From assembly GCF_017815535.1 (NCBI RefSeq), contig NZ_CP072596.1, forward strand, positions 2,046,001-2,110,000: DNA of 64,000 nucleotides, in the 5' to 3' direction. The notes under the pieces were generated by a model. The model was not told the DNA's origin, made no database searches, and saw nothing but the letters and a program-made list of their open reading frames with translations. Source of the stretch: Tessaracoccus sp. MC1865. GTDB lineage: Bacteria; Actinomycetota; Actinomycetes; Propionibacteriales; Propionibacteriaceae. Positions 1 through 7,227 of the stretch are shown here, piece after piece (position 1 is the stretch's first letter; each line of letters starts with the position of its first letter). Position numbers and translations under genes: made by a program.

Positions 1-117
1 CGCTCGAAGAAGTACCACGTCGAAGGCAGCGGCGGCTACGACCGCACCATCGCCGAGGTCTGGTTCAACTCGGAGGAGGCGGCTGAGGCTGCCGGCTTCA
101 CGAGGGCGCAGCGCTGA
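1..117 (+). CDS. C-terminal end of a short protein (sunset-domain-like), partial
   Basis: Only the last 38 codons lie in the window; the gene begins upstream. The visible tail has a KYHVEGSGGYDRT stretch followed by AEVWFNSEEAAEAAGF. This resembles the small module (K-Y-H-x-x-G-S-x-x-Y-D-R-T, then V-W-F-x-x-E-x-E-A-x-A-A-G-F) that I recall from actinobacterial proteins annotated as sunset-domain proteins. The function is unknown. A strong terminator follows at once, so this ends its transcription unit. Confidence 0.6.
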   Translation, partial: RSKKYHVEGSGGYDRTIAEVWFNSEEAAEAAGFTRAQR

Positions 118-136
118 CGGCACTGCTCTGATCCCG

Positions 137-172
137 CCGGGCGCCGACGCATTGTCGGCGCCCGGTTCTATT
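137..172 (+). terminator. Rho-independent terminator
   Basis: A perfect 12-bp stem (137-148 with 154-165) closes a five-base loop and is followed by TTCTATTGT. It ends the partial gene at 1-117. The T-rich tail also supplies the -10 box of the next gene. Confidence 0.85.
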
Positions 173-174
173 GT
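169..174 (+). promoter_or_regulatory. -10 box, leaderless start
   Basis: TATTGT ends 7 bases before the ATG at 182 and there is no ribosome binding site, so the mRNA probably begins at the start codon. The box overlaps the preceding terminator's T tail. Confidence 0.5.
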
Positions 175-181
175 GTAGCCC

Positions 182-1384
182 ATGCCCCGCCGTCTGAGTC
201 CCGCCGCCGCACGGCGCATCGCCGTCGACGCCCAGGGCCTGGGACGGCCCCGGAAGGCAGCGGTGGGTCCGGCCGCGCTACGGGCGGTCGTCGCGCGGCT
301 CGGGGTGCTGCAACTGGACACCGTCAACGTCTTCGAGCGCAGCCACTATCTGCCGCTCCTCTCCCGCCTCGGCCCGTATGACCGCGCGGTGCTGGACCGG
401 CTCGTCCACCACGACCAGCGCGCCACCCGGCTGGGCAGCTTCACCGAATACCTCTCCCATGAGGCGGCCATCATGCCCGTGGCAGACTGGCCCCTGTGGG
501 CGTGGCACCGGGCGCGACCCGAGCGGCCCGGCTGGGAGCGCTGGGCGCAGGAGAACGGGCGCCTCATCGACGAGGTGCTGGCCGAGTTCCACCTGTCCGG
601 CCCCATGAGGGTCCGAGACCTCCACCACCCGCTGAACGCCCCCACCAGCGGGGGCTGGTGGAACAAGAACGACGTCTACTGGGCAGCGTCCAGGCTCTTC
701 CGCAAGGGCGACATCGTCGTCGTGGGGCGTGACCGGTTCGAACGGGTCTATGGGGTCGCCGGCGACGTGCTCCCGCCAGAAGCGCGGGTCGCGGTGCCGG
801 AGGACGAGGCCGTCATCGAACTCGTCCGCAGGGCCTCCGTCGCCCACGGTGTGGCCACCCTCGAGGACCTGGCGGATTATCCGCGGATCAAGCGGGCTCC
901 TGCACAGAGGGCGGTCGATGTGCTGGTGGCGCGCGGAGAGCTCGAGCCGGTCGAGGTCGACGGCTGGGCCCGCACGGCGTGGTTGGCCACGGGTCAACGG
1001 GTACCACGCTCCGTGACAGCGGCCGCGTTGCTGTCGCCGTTCGACCCCCTGGTGTGGTTCCGCCCGCGCGCCGAGCGGGTGTTCGGTTTCCGCTACCGCA
1101 TCTCCATCTACACGCCGGCAGAGCAGCGCGAGCACGGCTACTACGTGCTGCCCGTGCTGGTCGACGACGAACTCGTCGGCCGCGTCGATCTCAAGGCCGA
1201 CAGGCAGGCCGGCGTCCTGCGGGTCCAGCATGCGCATGTGGAGCCGGCCAGCGCCCACCGGCGAGAGGAACTGGCCGCCCGGGTGGCGCCGCTGCTGGCA
1301 GAGGCCGCCGAATGGCAGGGTCTGGGCTCCGTGTCGTTCACGGGCCCCGGCACCTGGGTCGCTGCGCTGAAGCCCCACTTCTGA
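182..1384 (+). CDS. YcaQ/AlkZ-family winged-helix DNA glycosylase
   Basis: 400 aa, the normal length for this family (formerly DUF1006, HTH_42). Known members unhook interstrand crosslinks or excise bulky alkylated bases. The family's catalytic Q-x-D motif is visible as Q44-L-D46 within LQLDTVNVFERSHYLPL, followed by a conserved helix-rich region (FTEYLSHEAAIMP) and a winged-helix C-terminal half. The Q-x-D form is that of E. coli YcaQ, while Streptomyces AlkZ uses Q-x-Q, so a broad-specificity repair enzyme is more likely than an antibiotic self-resistance one. It stands alone in its transcription unit. Confidence 0.85.
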   Translation: MPRRLSPAAARRIAVDAQGLGRPRKAAVGPAALRAVVARLGVLQLDTVNVFERSHYLPLLSRLGPYDRAVLDRLVHHDQRATRLGSFTEYLSHEAAIMPVADWPLWAWHRARPERPGWERWAQENGRLIDEVLAEFHLSGPMRVRDLHHPLNAPTSGGWWNKNDVYWAASRLFRKGDIVVVGRDRFERVYGVAGDVLPPEARVAVPEDEAVIELVRRASVAHGVATLEDLADYPRIKRAPAQRAVDVLVARGELEPVEVDGWARTAWLATGQRVPRSVTAAALLSPFDPLVWFRPRAERVFGFRYRISIYTPAEQREHGYYVLPVLVDDELVGRVDLKADRQAGVLRVQHAHVEPASAHRREELAARVAPLLAEAAEWQGLGSVSFTGPGTWVAALKPHF

Positions 1385-1424
1385 GTTGTCCACAGGAGCC
1401 GCCGGCCTGACCCTGTGCGCTCCC

Positions 1425-1430
1425 TAGTCT
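1425..1430 (+). promoter_or_regulatory. -10 box, leaderless start
   Basis: TAGTCT ends 6 bases before the ATG at 1437. No ribosome binding site precedes the gene. Confidence 0.5.
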
Positions 1431-1436
1431 CAGGCC

Positions 1437-2084
1437 ATGACCTGGTTCATGGCCCTTGCCACAGCGGCCTCAGCAGGCGCCGTCTGGTGGCTGATCGTTC
1501 CGCGGCTGCGCGTCGACGATCCCGACGCGCCGGATTTCGCCGCCCTCGTGTCTTGGCGCACCATGCTGGGCGTGCTCGGCACGGCCGGTGCGGCGTCGGG
1601 CGTGCTGTGGCTGGTGCCCACGCACCACCACTGGCTGTGGGTGCCCTACCTGGCCGTGGGTGTACCGCTGGTCGCCATCGACCTGCTCAGTACGTTCCTG
1701 CCGAAACGGCTCAACGCCCTCGCCGCCGCGCTGATGGCGGCGGGGCTGGCCGCCACGGCGATCACCGACTGGCGCGGGGCAGCGGCCGCAGCTCTGGGCG
1801 CGGCGGCCGCGTTCGTGTTCTTCTACCTGGCCTGGCGGCTCTCGGCGAGCCTGGGCTTCGGCGACGTGCGGCTCGCGCTGCTGATCGGCGCCGTCAGCGG
1901 ACTGGCCGGTGTGGGTACGTGGACGACGGCGCTGCTGACGGGCACGGCCCTGGGCGCCGTGCACGGCATCGGCCATGCGCTGTGGGCCCGGCGCGACGCC
2001 GGCCGCCCAAGGCACTTCCCCTTCGGCCCGGCCCTGTGGCTGGGCCCGTTGGCGGCGGCCACGCTGCAGGTCACCGCTGGGTAG
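1437..2084 (+). CDS. A24-family prepilin leader peptidase
   Basis: 215 aa, almost entirely hydrophobic, with about six membrane segments. The two catalytic aspartates of A24 aspartic proteases are present: D82 in VAIDLLSTFLPKRLN and D143 in GFGDVRLALL (the G-x-G-D motif). Such enzymes remove the leader of type IV or Flp/Tad prepilins. The N-terminal methyltransferase domain of PilD is absent, as in TadV/CpaA. No pilin genes lie nearby, so the substrate must be encoded elsewhere. The 3' end overlaps the convergent trpD by 14 bases. Confidence 0.85.
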   Translation: MTWFMALATAASAGAVWWLIVPRLRVDDPDAPDFAALVSWRTMLGVLGTAGAASGVLWLVPTHHHWLWVPYLAVGVPLVAIDLLSTFLPKRLNALAAALMAAGLAATAITDWRGAAAAALGAAAAFVFFYLAWRLSASLGFGDVRLALLIGAVSGLAGVGTWTTALLTGTALGAVHGIGHALWARRDAGRPRHFPFGPALWLGPLAAATLQVTAG

Positions 2085-3114
2085 CGGCGACCCACTTCTC
2101 CAGCGTCTGCGCGGCGTTCCCCGAATCGATCGCCTCTTGGGCTGCGGCCAGCGTGGGGCGCAGCTGGTCGATGAGCTCGGTGACCGTCGAGATGCCCCGG
2201 TAGGCCAGCAGGGCCGCCGCGGCGTTCAGGGCGACGATGTCGCGTACCGGGCCCGGCTTACCGGCCACCAGATCGCGCACCACCTGGGCGTTGTGCGCTG
2301 GCGGCCCGCCCTGCAGCTCGAAGGAGGAGGCCGGCTCAAGGCCGAGGTCCCGCGGGTCGAGCACGGTGCGGAAGACCCGGCCCTCGGAGATGAGCCACAC
2401 ATCGGATTCCGACGTCGTGGTGAGCTCGTCGAGGCCGTCGTAGCCGCGGAAGACCATGCCACGGGTGCCGCGCTCCGCCAGCACTCGGGCGATCACCGGC
2501 GCGATGTCGTCGTTCGCCACGCCCAGCGCCATGGCCCGGGGCCGGGCCGGGTTGGCCAGCGGGCCGAGGAAGTTGAACGTGGTCTGGATGCCCAGCGCCT
2601 TGCGCACGCCGGCCACGTTCTTCATGGCGGGGTGGTAGAGCTGCGCGAAAAGGAAGGCGATGCCGGTCTCTGCCAGGATGCCGGCCTGTTTGGCGGGCTC
2701 GACGTCGAGTTTGACGCCCAGCGCCTCCAGCGTGTCGGCGGTGCCGGCCTGGGACGATGCCGCGCGGGACCCGTGCTTGATCACCTTGGCGCCGGCGCCC
2801 GCAGCGACGATCGCGGCCATCGTCGAGATGTTGACCGTGTTGGCACGGTCGCCGCCGGTACCGACGACGTCCACCGCGTCGGGGTCGAGCGAGATCGGCG
2901 TTGAGTTGGCCAGCATGGCGTCGGCCAGTCCGGAGATCTCGTCCTCGCTCTCCCCCTTGGCGCGCAGCGCGGTCAGCATCGCCGCGATCTGCACCTCCGA
3001 GGCACGCCCGGCGAGGATCTCGTTGAGGGCCCATGTGGCCGCGGTCGCCTCAAGACCCTCCCTCCGGACGAGACCGGTCAGGATGTCCGGCCAGGTGTAG
3101 CTCGTCGACATCAA
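2071..3114 (-). CDS. trpD: Anthranilate phosphoribosyltransferase
   Basis: 347 aa, typical length. Transfers phosphoribosyl from PRPP to anthranilate in the second step of tryptophan synthesis. The PRPP-binding G-T-G-G-D is at residues 85-89, followed by the NTVNIST loop and the KHGSRAASSQAGTADTLEALG segment. It is the last gene of a minus-strand operon: its ATG overlaps the stop of the upstream receiver-like gene (ATGA), so it is probably translationally coupled. No other trp genes are near; trpD beside ctaE-qcrCAB is a familiar actinobacterial arrangement. Confidence 0.96.
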   Translation of the reverse strand: MMSTSYTWPDILTGLVRREGLEATAATWALNEILAGRASEVQIAAMLTALRAKGESEDEISGLADAMLANSTPISLDPDAVDVVGTGGDRANTVNISTMAAIVAAGAGAKVIKHGSRAASSQAGTADTLEALGVKLDVEPAKQAGILAETGIAFLFAQLYHPAMKNVAGVRKALGIQTTFNFLGPLANPARPRAMALGVANDDIAPVIARVLAERGTRGMVFRGYDGLDELTTTSESDVWLISEGRVFRTVLDPRDLGLEPASSFELQGGPPAHNAQVVRDLVAGKPGPVRDIVALNAAAALLAYRGISTVTELIDQLRPTLAAAQEAIDSGNAAQTLEKWVAATQR

Positions 3115-3518
3115 GCGACCTGCGCCAGGCGCGCACGGATGAGGTGGGCGGCCTGCTCAGGCATGGTGACCGGATCGATCGGGAAGGGGGTCACCGCCTC
3201 GGCGCGGGACCAGGAGGCCAGCCAGGCGTCAGCCTCACGCTTGACCAGCAGCATGATGGGGGCGCTGTCGGCGTACTCCTCCTTGACCTGGTGGGCCAGC
3301 CCGAAGCCGCCCGACGGCTGCGCGTCGCCGTCGAAGATCATCAGAGCGTAATCGGTGCCTGCGTCCAGGGTGCGCAGCAGTGCGCCCTGCGTCGCGACCT
3401 CGAAGACCTCGATCTGCGGCAGGTCCATGGCCACGCGGCGCCCCAGCGTCAGGCGGATCTGCTCACGCACCAGTCGGTCATCGGAGAACACCAGCACCTT
3501 CACGGTCGCATCGCTCAT
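3111..3518 (-). CDS. Receiver-like (degenerate response regulator) protein
   Basis: 135 aa, a single CheY-like fold without an output domain. The start KVLVFSDDRLVREQI has the acidic pair (D13, D14) and D63 or D65 in MIFDGDAQPSGG could be the phosphoacceptor. The usual K-P of the fifth strand is missing (VTPFPIDP) and the switch Thr/Ser position reads LLVKREAD, so normal phosphorelay chemistry is doubtful. It overlaps trpD by four bases and shares one base with the upstream ctaG stop (TAATG). The tight coupling suggests a shared role with CtaG, but its function is unknown. Confidence 0.7.
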   Translation of the reverse strand: MSDATVKVLVFSDDRLVREQIRLTLGRRVAMDLPQIEVFEVATQGALLRTLDAGTDYALMIFDGDAQPSGGFGLAHQVKEEYADSAPIMLLVKREADAWLASWSRAEAVTPFPIDPVTMPEQAAHLIRARLAQVA

Positions 3519-4516
3519 TATCGGTCTTCCTTCGCGTTGTCGCTGTCGACGGTGGGTTGAGATTGTTTCTGGGGGTCATGGTAGCCAAGTCCTTGCGCCC
3601 GGGCGCGCCGGGCCTCCTCGCGGTCCAGCGCCCGGTCCACCCGCCGGGCCTCCCTGTTGGAGTCCTTGATCCATTGGATGAAGATCGTGATCATCGCCGC
3701 GAACATCGTGAGATCCCCCGTGGCCCACATCAGCGCGCCGGCCCACTCCTGGTCCTGCATGGGCGACAGCCCCCAGGTCCGATCAAAGGAGAGGTACCAC
3801 TCCTCCGCGATGAGCCGGCTCGAACCCATGATCGTCACCCCGAGGAAGGCGTGGAACGGCATGGTGATGAAGAACAACAGGATCCGGATGGGGTACGGCA
3901 TCTTGATGGGCACCGGGTCCACGCCCAGGAGCGGGAAGAAGAACAGCACCCCCATGGTCACCAGGAACAGGTGGAGTAGGTCGTGCGCGACGTCGTTGGT
4001 GAGGGTGATCTCGTAGAGGCCGCTCATGTAGAGGCCGAAGGGGTAGATGACCATCAGGCCCGTGGTGAGCGGGGGGAACATCACGACCTTCCCGAACCAG
4101 GAATGCAGCACCTTCAGCAACAGCGCCCGCGACCCCTTGGGCAGGGCGCGCAGCGCAAGCGTCACGGGCGCCCCGAAGACGATGAAGACCGGCGCGATCA
4201 TGCTGAACAACATGTGCTGCACCATGTGCGACCAGAACAGGACGGTGTCGTATACCCCGAGGAAAGAGAAGGTGCCCACCGCGATGGACCCCAGGCCCAG
4301 CACGACGAAGCTGATGGTGCGCATCAGGGGCCACTTGTCGCCGCGCCGCCTCAGCCGCTGCACTCCCCACAGGTACAGGCCGCCCGCGACGAGCAGTCCG
4401 ATGACGGCGCCGAGGGGGAATTCCCAGGCGGTGAAGAACCGGGCTCCGACGAGGGGAATGATGTCGTCGTCGGGCTTGGCGTGCATCGGCAGGAGTGCCA
4501 AGGAGCCGGTAAACAT
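3518..4516 (-). CDS. CtaG-type cytochrome c oxidase assembly protein
   Basis: 332 aa integral membrane protein of the caa3_CtaG family, with about seven membrane helices and conserved motifs FWSHMVQHMLFSMIAP and AHDLLHLF whose histidines are typical of this family. It is believed to help deliver copper to the oxidase. It sits divergent from ctaE, and the rest of the oxidase is at 15663-18642. An in-frame ATG at 4525 exists, but the -10 box GATAAT overlaps it and ends 7 bases before the ATG at 4516, so I take 4516. Its tail is charged and cytoplasmic. Confidence 0.85.
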   Translation of the reverse strand: MFTGSLALLPMHAKPDDDIIPLVGARFFTAWEFPLGAVIGLLVAGGLYLWGVQRLRRRGDKWPLMRTISFVVLGLGSIAVGTFSFLGVYDTVLFWSHMVQHMLFSMIAPVFIVFGAPVTLALRALPKGSRALLLKVLHSWFGKVVMFPPLTTGLMVIYPFGLYMSGLYEITLTNDVAHDLLHLFLVTMGVLFFFPLLGVDPVPIKMPYPIRILLFFITMPFHAFLGVTIMGSSRLIAEEWYLSFDRTWGLSPMQDQEWAGALMWATGDLTMFAAMITIFIQWIKDSNREARRVDRALDREEARRARAQGLGYHDPQKQSQPTVDSDNAKEDR

Positions 4517-4523
4517 GTGGCGC

Positions 4524-4529
4524 ATTATC
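4524..4529 (-). promoter_or_regulatory. -10 box for the ctaG-trpD operon
   Basis: GATAAT on the minus strand ends 7 bases before the ATG at 4516. It overlaps the alternative ATG at 4525, which argues against that start. Confidence 0.5.
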
Positions 4530-4582
4530 GCATAGCCGCTTTCGAGGATTCGGTGGGGGTGGTCCCAATGTTCGTGCCTGGC

Positions 4583-4611
4583 GTGACCTATGGGGCTTTT
4601 GAGGCAATAAT
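4583..4611 (+). promoter_or_regulatory. Promoter of ctaE-qcrCAB
   Basis: GTGACC (4583-4588) and AATAAT (4606-4611) are separated by 17 bases, and the -10 ends 6 bases before the GTG at 4618. This gives a leaderless start for the operon. Confidence 0.5.
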
Positions 4612-4617
4612 GACCCC

Positions 4618-5322
4618 GTGGCCACGAATCATGAACTCATCCAAGCACCATCGGAGCTGCCGACCGGCGCCATCCATCAGGTGCCGCCTGCCCGGCTGAA
4701 CAAGCCCTACGGACGTCCCGACGTGACCGCCATCGGCGTGATCGTGTGGCTGGCGAGCGAACTGATGTTCTTCGGCGCCATCTTCGCCGCCTACTTCTGG
4801 ACCCGCTCCATGGCGGCGGACGCCGCCGCAGCCGCCGGCGTCCCGTCCATGTGGGCCACGGAGAGTGCGCACCTCGACCTGCTGTTCGCCAGCATCAACA
4901 CCACCATCCTGGTGCTGAGCTCGGTGACCATCCAGCTGGGCGCCAACGCCGCCGAGGCAGGCCGGGTCAACGGTTCCTGGGTGAACCCGCTGAAGTGGGG
5001 CGTGCGCCAAGGCTTCATCATCTCGGCCATCCTCGGCTCGATCTTCGTCGCCGGCCAGGTCTGGGAGTACTTCACCCTCTTCAACGAGGGCATCAGCATC
5101 TCCACCAACCAGTACTGGTCGCTGTTCTTCATCGCAACCGGTATCCACGGCATCCACGTGTTCGGTGGCGTCGTGGCCATGTGGTACGTGCTGGCCCGCT
5201 CCTACATGACCCGCATCCACACCCACGAGCAGACGGTCCACGCCCACGTCGTGTCCTACTACTGGCACTTCGTCGACGTCATCTGGATCGCCCTGTTCGG
5301 CGTCCTCTACTTCCTCCGCTAA
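4618..5322 (+). CDS. ctaE: Cytochrome c oxidase subunit III
   Basis: 234 aa with GTG start. Subunit III of the aa3 oxidase, a core membrane subunit next to subunit I. Family features include the PYGRPDVTAIGVIVWLASEL helix, the FEYF-like segment VWEYFTLFNEG, and the C-terminal THEQTVHAHVVSYYWHFVDVIWIALF helix with its conserved histidines and W-H-F-V-D. It lies at the head of the qcrCAB cluster as in mycobacteria and corynebacteria, where oxidase and bc1 complex form a supercomplex. The gap to qcrC is 25 bases with an AGACCGGGAG ribosome binding site region. Confidence 0.95.
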   Translation: MATNHELIQAPSELPTGAIHQVPPARLNKPYGRPDVTAIGVIVWLASELMFFGAIFAAYFWTRSMAADAAAAAGVPSMWATESAHLDLLFASINTTILVLSSVTIQLGANAAEAGRVNGSWVNPLKWGVRQGFIISAILGSIFVAGQVWEYFTLFNEGISISTNQYWSLFFIATGIHGIHVFGGVVAMWYVLARSYMTRIHTHEQTVHAHVVSYYWHFVDVIWIALFGVLYFLR

Positions 5323-5347
5323 GACCGAGACCGGGAGTTTCATTTCA

Positions 5348-6166
5348 GTGAAGAAATCAACCAACCTCAGGCGGCATGCTGCAGCGCGGCCACTGCTGCT
5401 GATCTTGGCCCTCCTCGTCGTCGGCCTCAGCTACTCGGTCGTGAGCCCGCCACGCTCCTCGGCGGAGACGGAGACCACCCTGCAGATCGAGCAGGGCAAG
5501 GACATCTACATGACCACTTGCTCCTCCTGCCACGGTCTGGGCGGCGAGGGCACGACGCAGGGCCCCAGCCTCATCGGCGTGGGCGCGGCCTCGGTCGACT
5601 TCCAGATGGGGACCGGCCGCATGCCGGCCTCCCGCCTCGAAGCACAGATCCGCGCGCGCAAGGTCAACTACACGCAGGAGCAGATCGAAGCGGTGGCGGC
5701 CTATGTCGCCTCGCTCGGCGCAGGCCCGGCCATTCCCGAGGAGTCGCAGTACTCCCTCGACGCGCTGAACCAGGGCGACGACGAGAAGGCGCTGGCAGTG
5801 GCTCGCGGCGGCGCCCTGTTCCGCGCGAACTGCTCTGCCTGCCACGGTGTCGTCGGCGGCGGCGGCGCCATGCCCGAAGGCAAGTTCGCCCCCAACCTGA
5901 CGGAAACGGCACCCGTGCACATCTACGAAGCGGTCCGCACCGGCCCGCAGCAGATGCCGTCGTTCTCCAAGGACGTCCTCACGGACGAGAGCGTGAGTGA
6001 GATCATCGCTTACCTCGAGGCTGCCGACGAGCAGCCCAACTACGGCGGTCTGACCATGGGCGACGCCGGCCCTGTCTCCGAGGGCTGGTGGATCTTCATC
6101 ATCGGCATCGGCGGCCTCTCGATTGTTGCCCTGTGGATTGCACGGAAGGGGGCTCGCGCCCGATGA
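5348..6166 (+). CDS. qcrC: Diheme cytochrome c subunit of the bcc complex
   Basis: 272 aa with GTG start. The N terminus is a signal anchor (about residues 12-33). Two C-x-x-C-H haem sites follow, C58-S-S-C-H62 and C162-S-A-C-H166, and a C-terminal membrane helix at about 245-265 ends in RKGARAR. This diheme form replaces a soluble cytochrome c in actinobacteria and passes electrons directly to the CuA site of CtaC. Its stop overlaps the qcrA start (ATGA), so the subunits are coupled in translation. Confidence 0.95.
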   Translation: MKKSTNLRRHAAARPLLLILALLVVGLSYSVVSPPRSSAETETTLQIEQGKDIYMTTCSSCHGLGGEGTTQGPSLIGVGAASVDFQMGTGRMPASRLEAQIRARKVNYTQEQIEAVAAYVASLGAGPAIPEESQYSLDALNQGDDEKALAVARGGALFRANCSACHGVVGGGGAMPEGKFAPNLTETAPVHIYEAVRTGPQQMPSFSKDVLTDESVSEIIAYLEAADEQPNYGGLTMGDAGPVSEGWWIFIIGIGGLSIVALWIARKGARAR

Positions 6167-7227
6167 GCTGGAAGAATCTGCCCGTCCAGGATCCTGACCG
6201 GGGTCACAGCGTCACTGATCCCGGCATGGAGGAGCACATCGAGCGCTTCACCGACGCCGACAAGGGCGCCGGTAACCGTGCCTACCTGGCCATCCTCGCC
6301 ATGCTCGGCCTCGTCCCCGTGCTGGCGATCGCCTTCGTGGTGATCTACTTCGCCGTCCCGCGCCGGGCCTACATCGACTTCGGCTGGCTGAAGGCCAGCG
6401 CGATGAACGTCGGCCTGGGCGTCACCGCCGGCCTCGCCGTGCTGCTCATCGGCCTGGCCGTCATCCAGTGGTCCCGCGTCCTGATGGGCGACCACGAGTC
6501 CGTGGATCCCCGGCACAGCGCCGCCACCTCCCCGGAGGACCGCGCGATCGTCGCCCAGAACTGGCGCGACGGCGTGGAGCAGTCGGCCATCAAGCGTCGC
6601 CCGCTCATCCTCGGCGCCCTGGGCGGTGCCCTCGGCATCGCCGTGGTGCCGGCCGTCGTGTTGCTGGCCGACATGGGGCCGCACCCCACCCGCCGCGTCC
6701 GCGAGCAGACCATCGAGAAGACCATCTGGGCCAACCAGGTGCGCCTCGTCAACGACGAGAACTGGGTGGAGCTGCGCCCGGAGCACCTCGAGGTCGGCCA
6801 ACTGGTCAACGCCCAGCCCGCCACGCTGCGCGAGCTGGAGGGCGTCGAGGCCCACCAGGCGAAGGCCAAGGCCGCGATCATCGTGGTGCGCATGGATCCC
6901 CAGTCGATCACCATCCCGCCGTCGCGGCAGGACTGGCAGGTGTCGGGCATCCTGGCGTACTCGAAGATCTGCACCCACGTCGGCTGCCCCATCTCGCTGT
7001 GGGAGCGCCAGACCCACCATCTGCTGTGCCCCTGCCACCAGTCGACCTTCGACCTCGGCAACAGCGGCACCGTCGTGTTCGGCCCCGCGGCCCGCTCGCT
7101 CCCCCAGCTGCCCATCTCCGTGGACGACGAGGGCTACCTCATCGCGACGAGCGACTTCACGGTGCCTGTCGGGCCGAGCTACTTCGAGCGCGACTCGCGC
7201 AATGACTTCCAGGACGGAGACCAGTAA
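6163..7227 (+). CDS. qcrA: Rieske iron-sulfur subunit of the bcc complex
   Basis: 354 aa from the ATG at 6163, which overlaps the qcrC stop; a longer in-frame reading from 6088 runs through qcrC and is not used. The protein has three membrane helices, as in actinobacterial QcrA, then the Rieske domain: C270-T-H272-V-G-C and C289-P-C-H292 bind the [2Fe-2S] cluster, with C275 and C291 likely forming the disulfide. It takes electrons from menaquinol in QcrB and gives them to QcrC. Its TAA shares one base with the qcrB ATG. Confidence 0.95.
   Translation: MSWKNLPVQDPDRGHSVTDPGMEEHIERFTDADKGAGNRAYLAILAMLGLVPVLAIAFVVIYFAVPRRAYIDFGWLKASAMNVGLGVTAGLAVLLIGLAVIQWSRVLMGDHESVDPRHSAATSPEDRAIVAQNWRDGVEQSAIKRRPLILGALGGALGIAVVPAVVLLADMGPHPTRRVREQTIEKTIWANQVRLVNDENWVELRPEHLEVGQLVNAQPATLRELEGVEAHQAKAKAAIIVVRMDPQSITIPPSRQDWQVSGILAYSKICTHVGCPISLWERQTHHLLCPCHQSTFDLGNSGTVVFGPAARSLPQLPISVDDEGYLIATSDFTVPVGPSYFERDSRNDFQDGDQ

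Noticed and set aside
278-1393. Long minus-strand open frame of 371 codons opposite the YcaQ-like gene
   Set aside because: It is the antisense of a clearly conserved enzyme, is Arg/Gly/Pro/His-rich and has no recognisable domain; a typical high-GC shadow frame.
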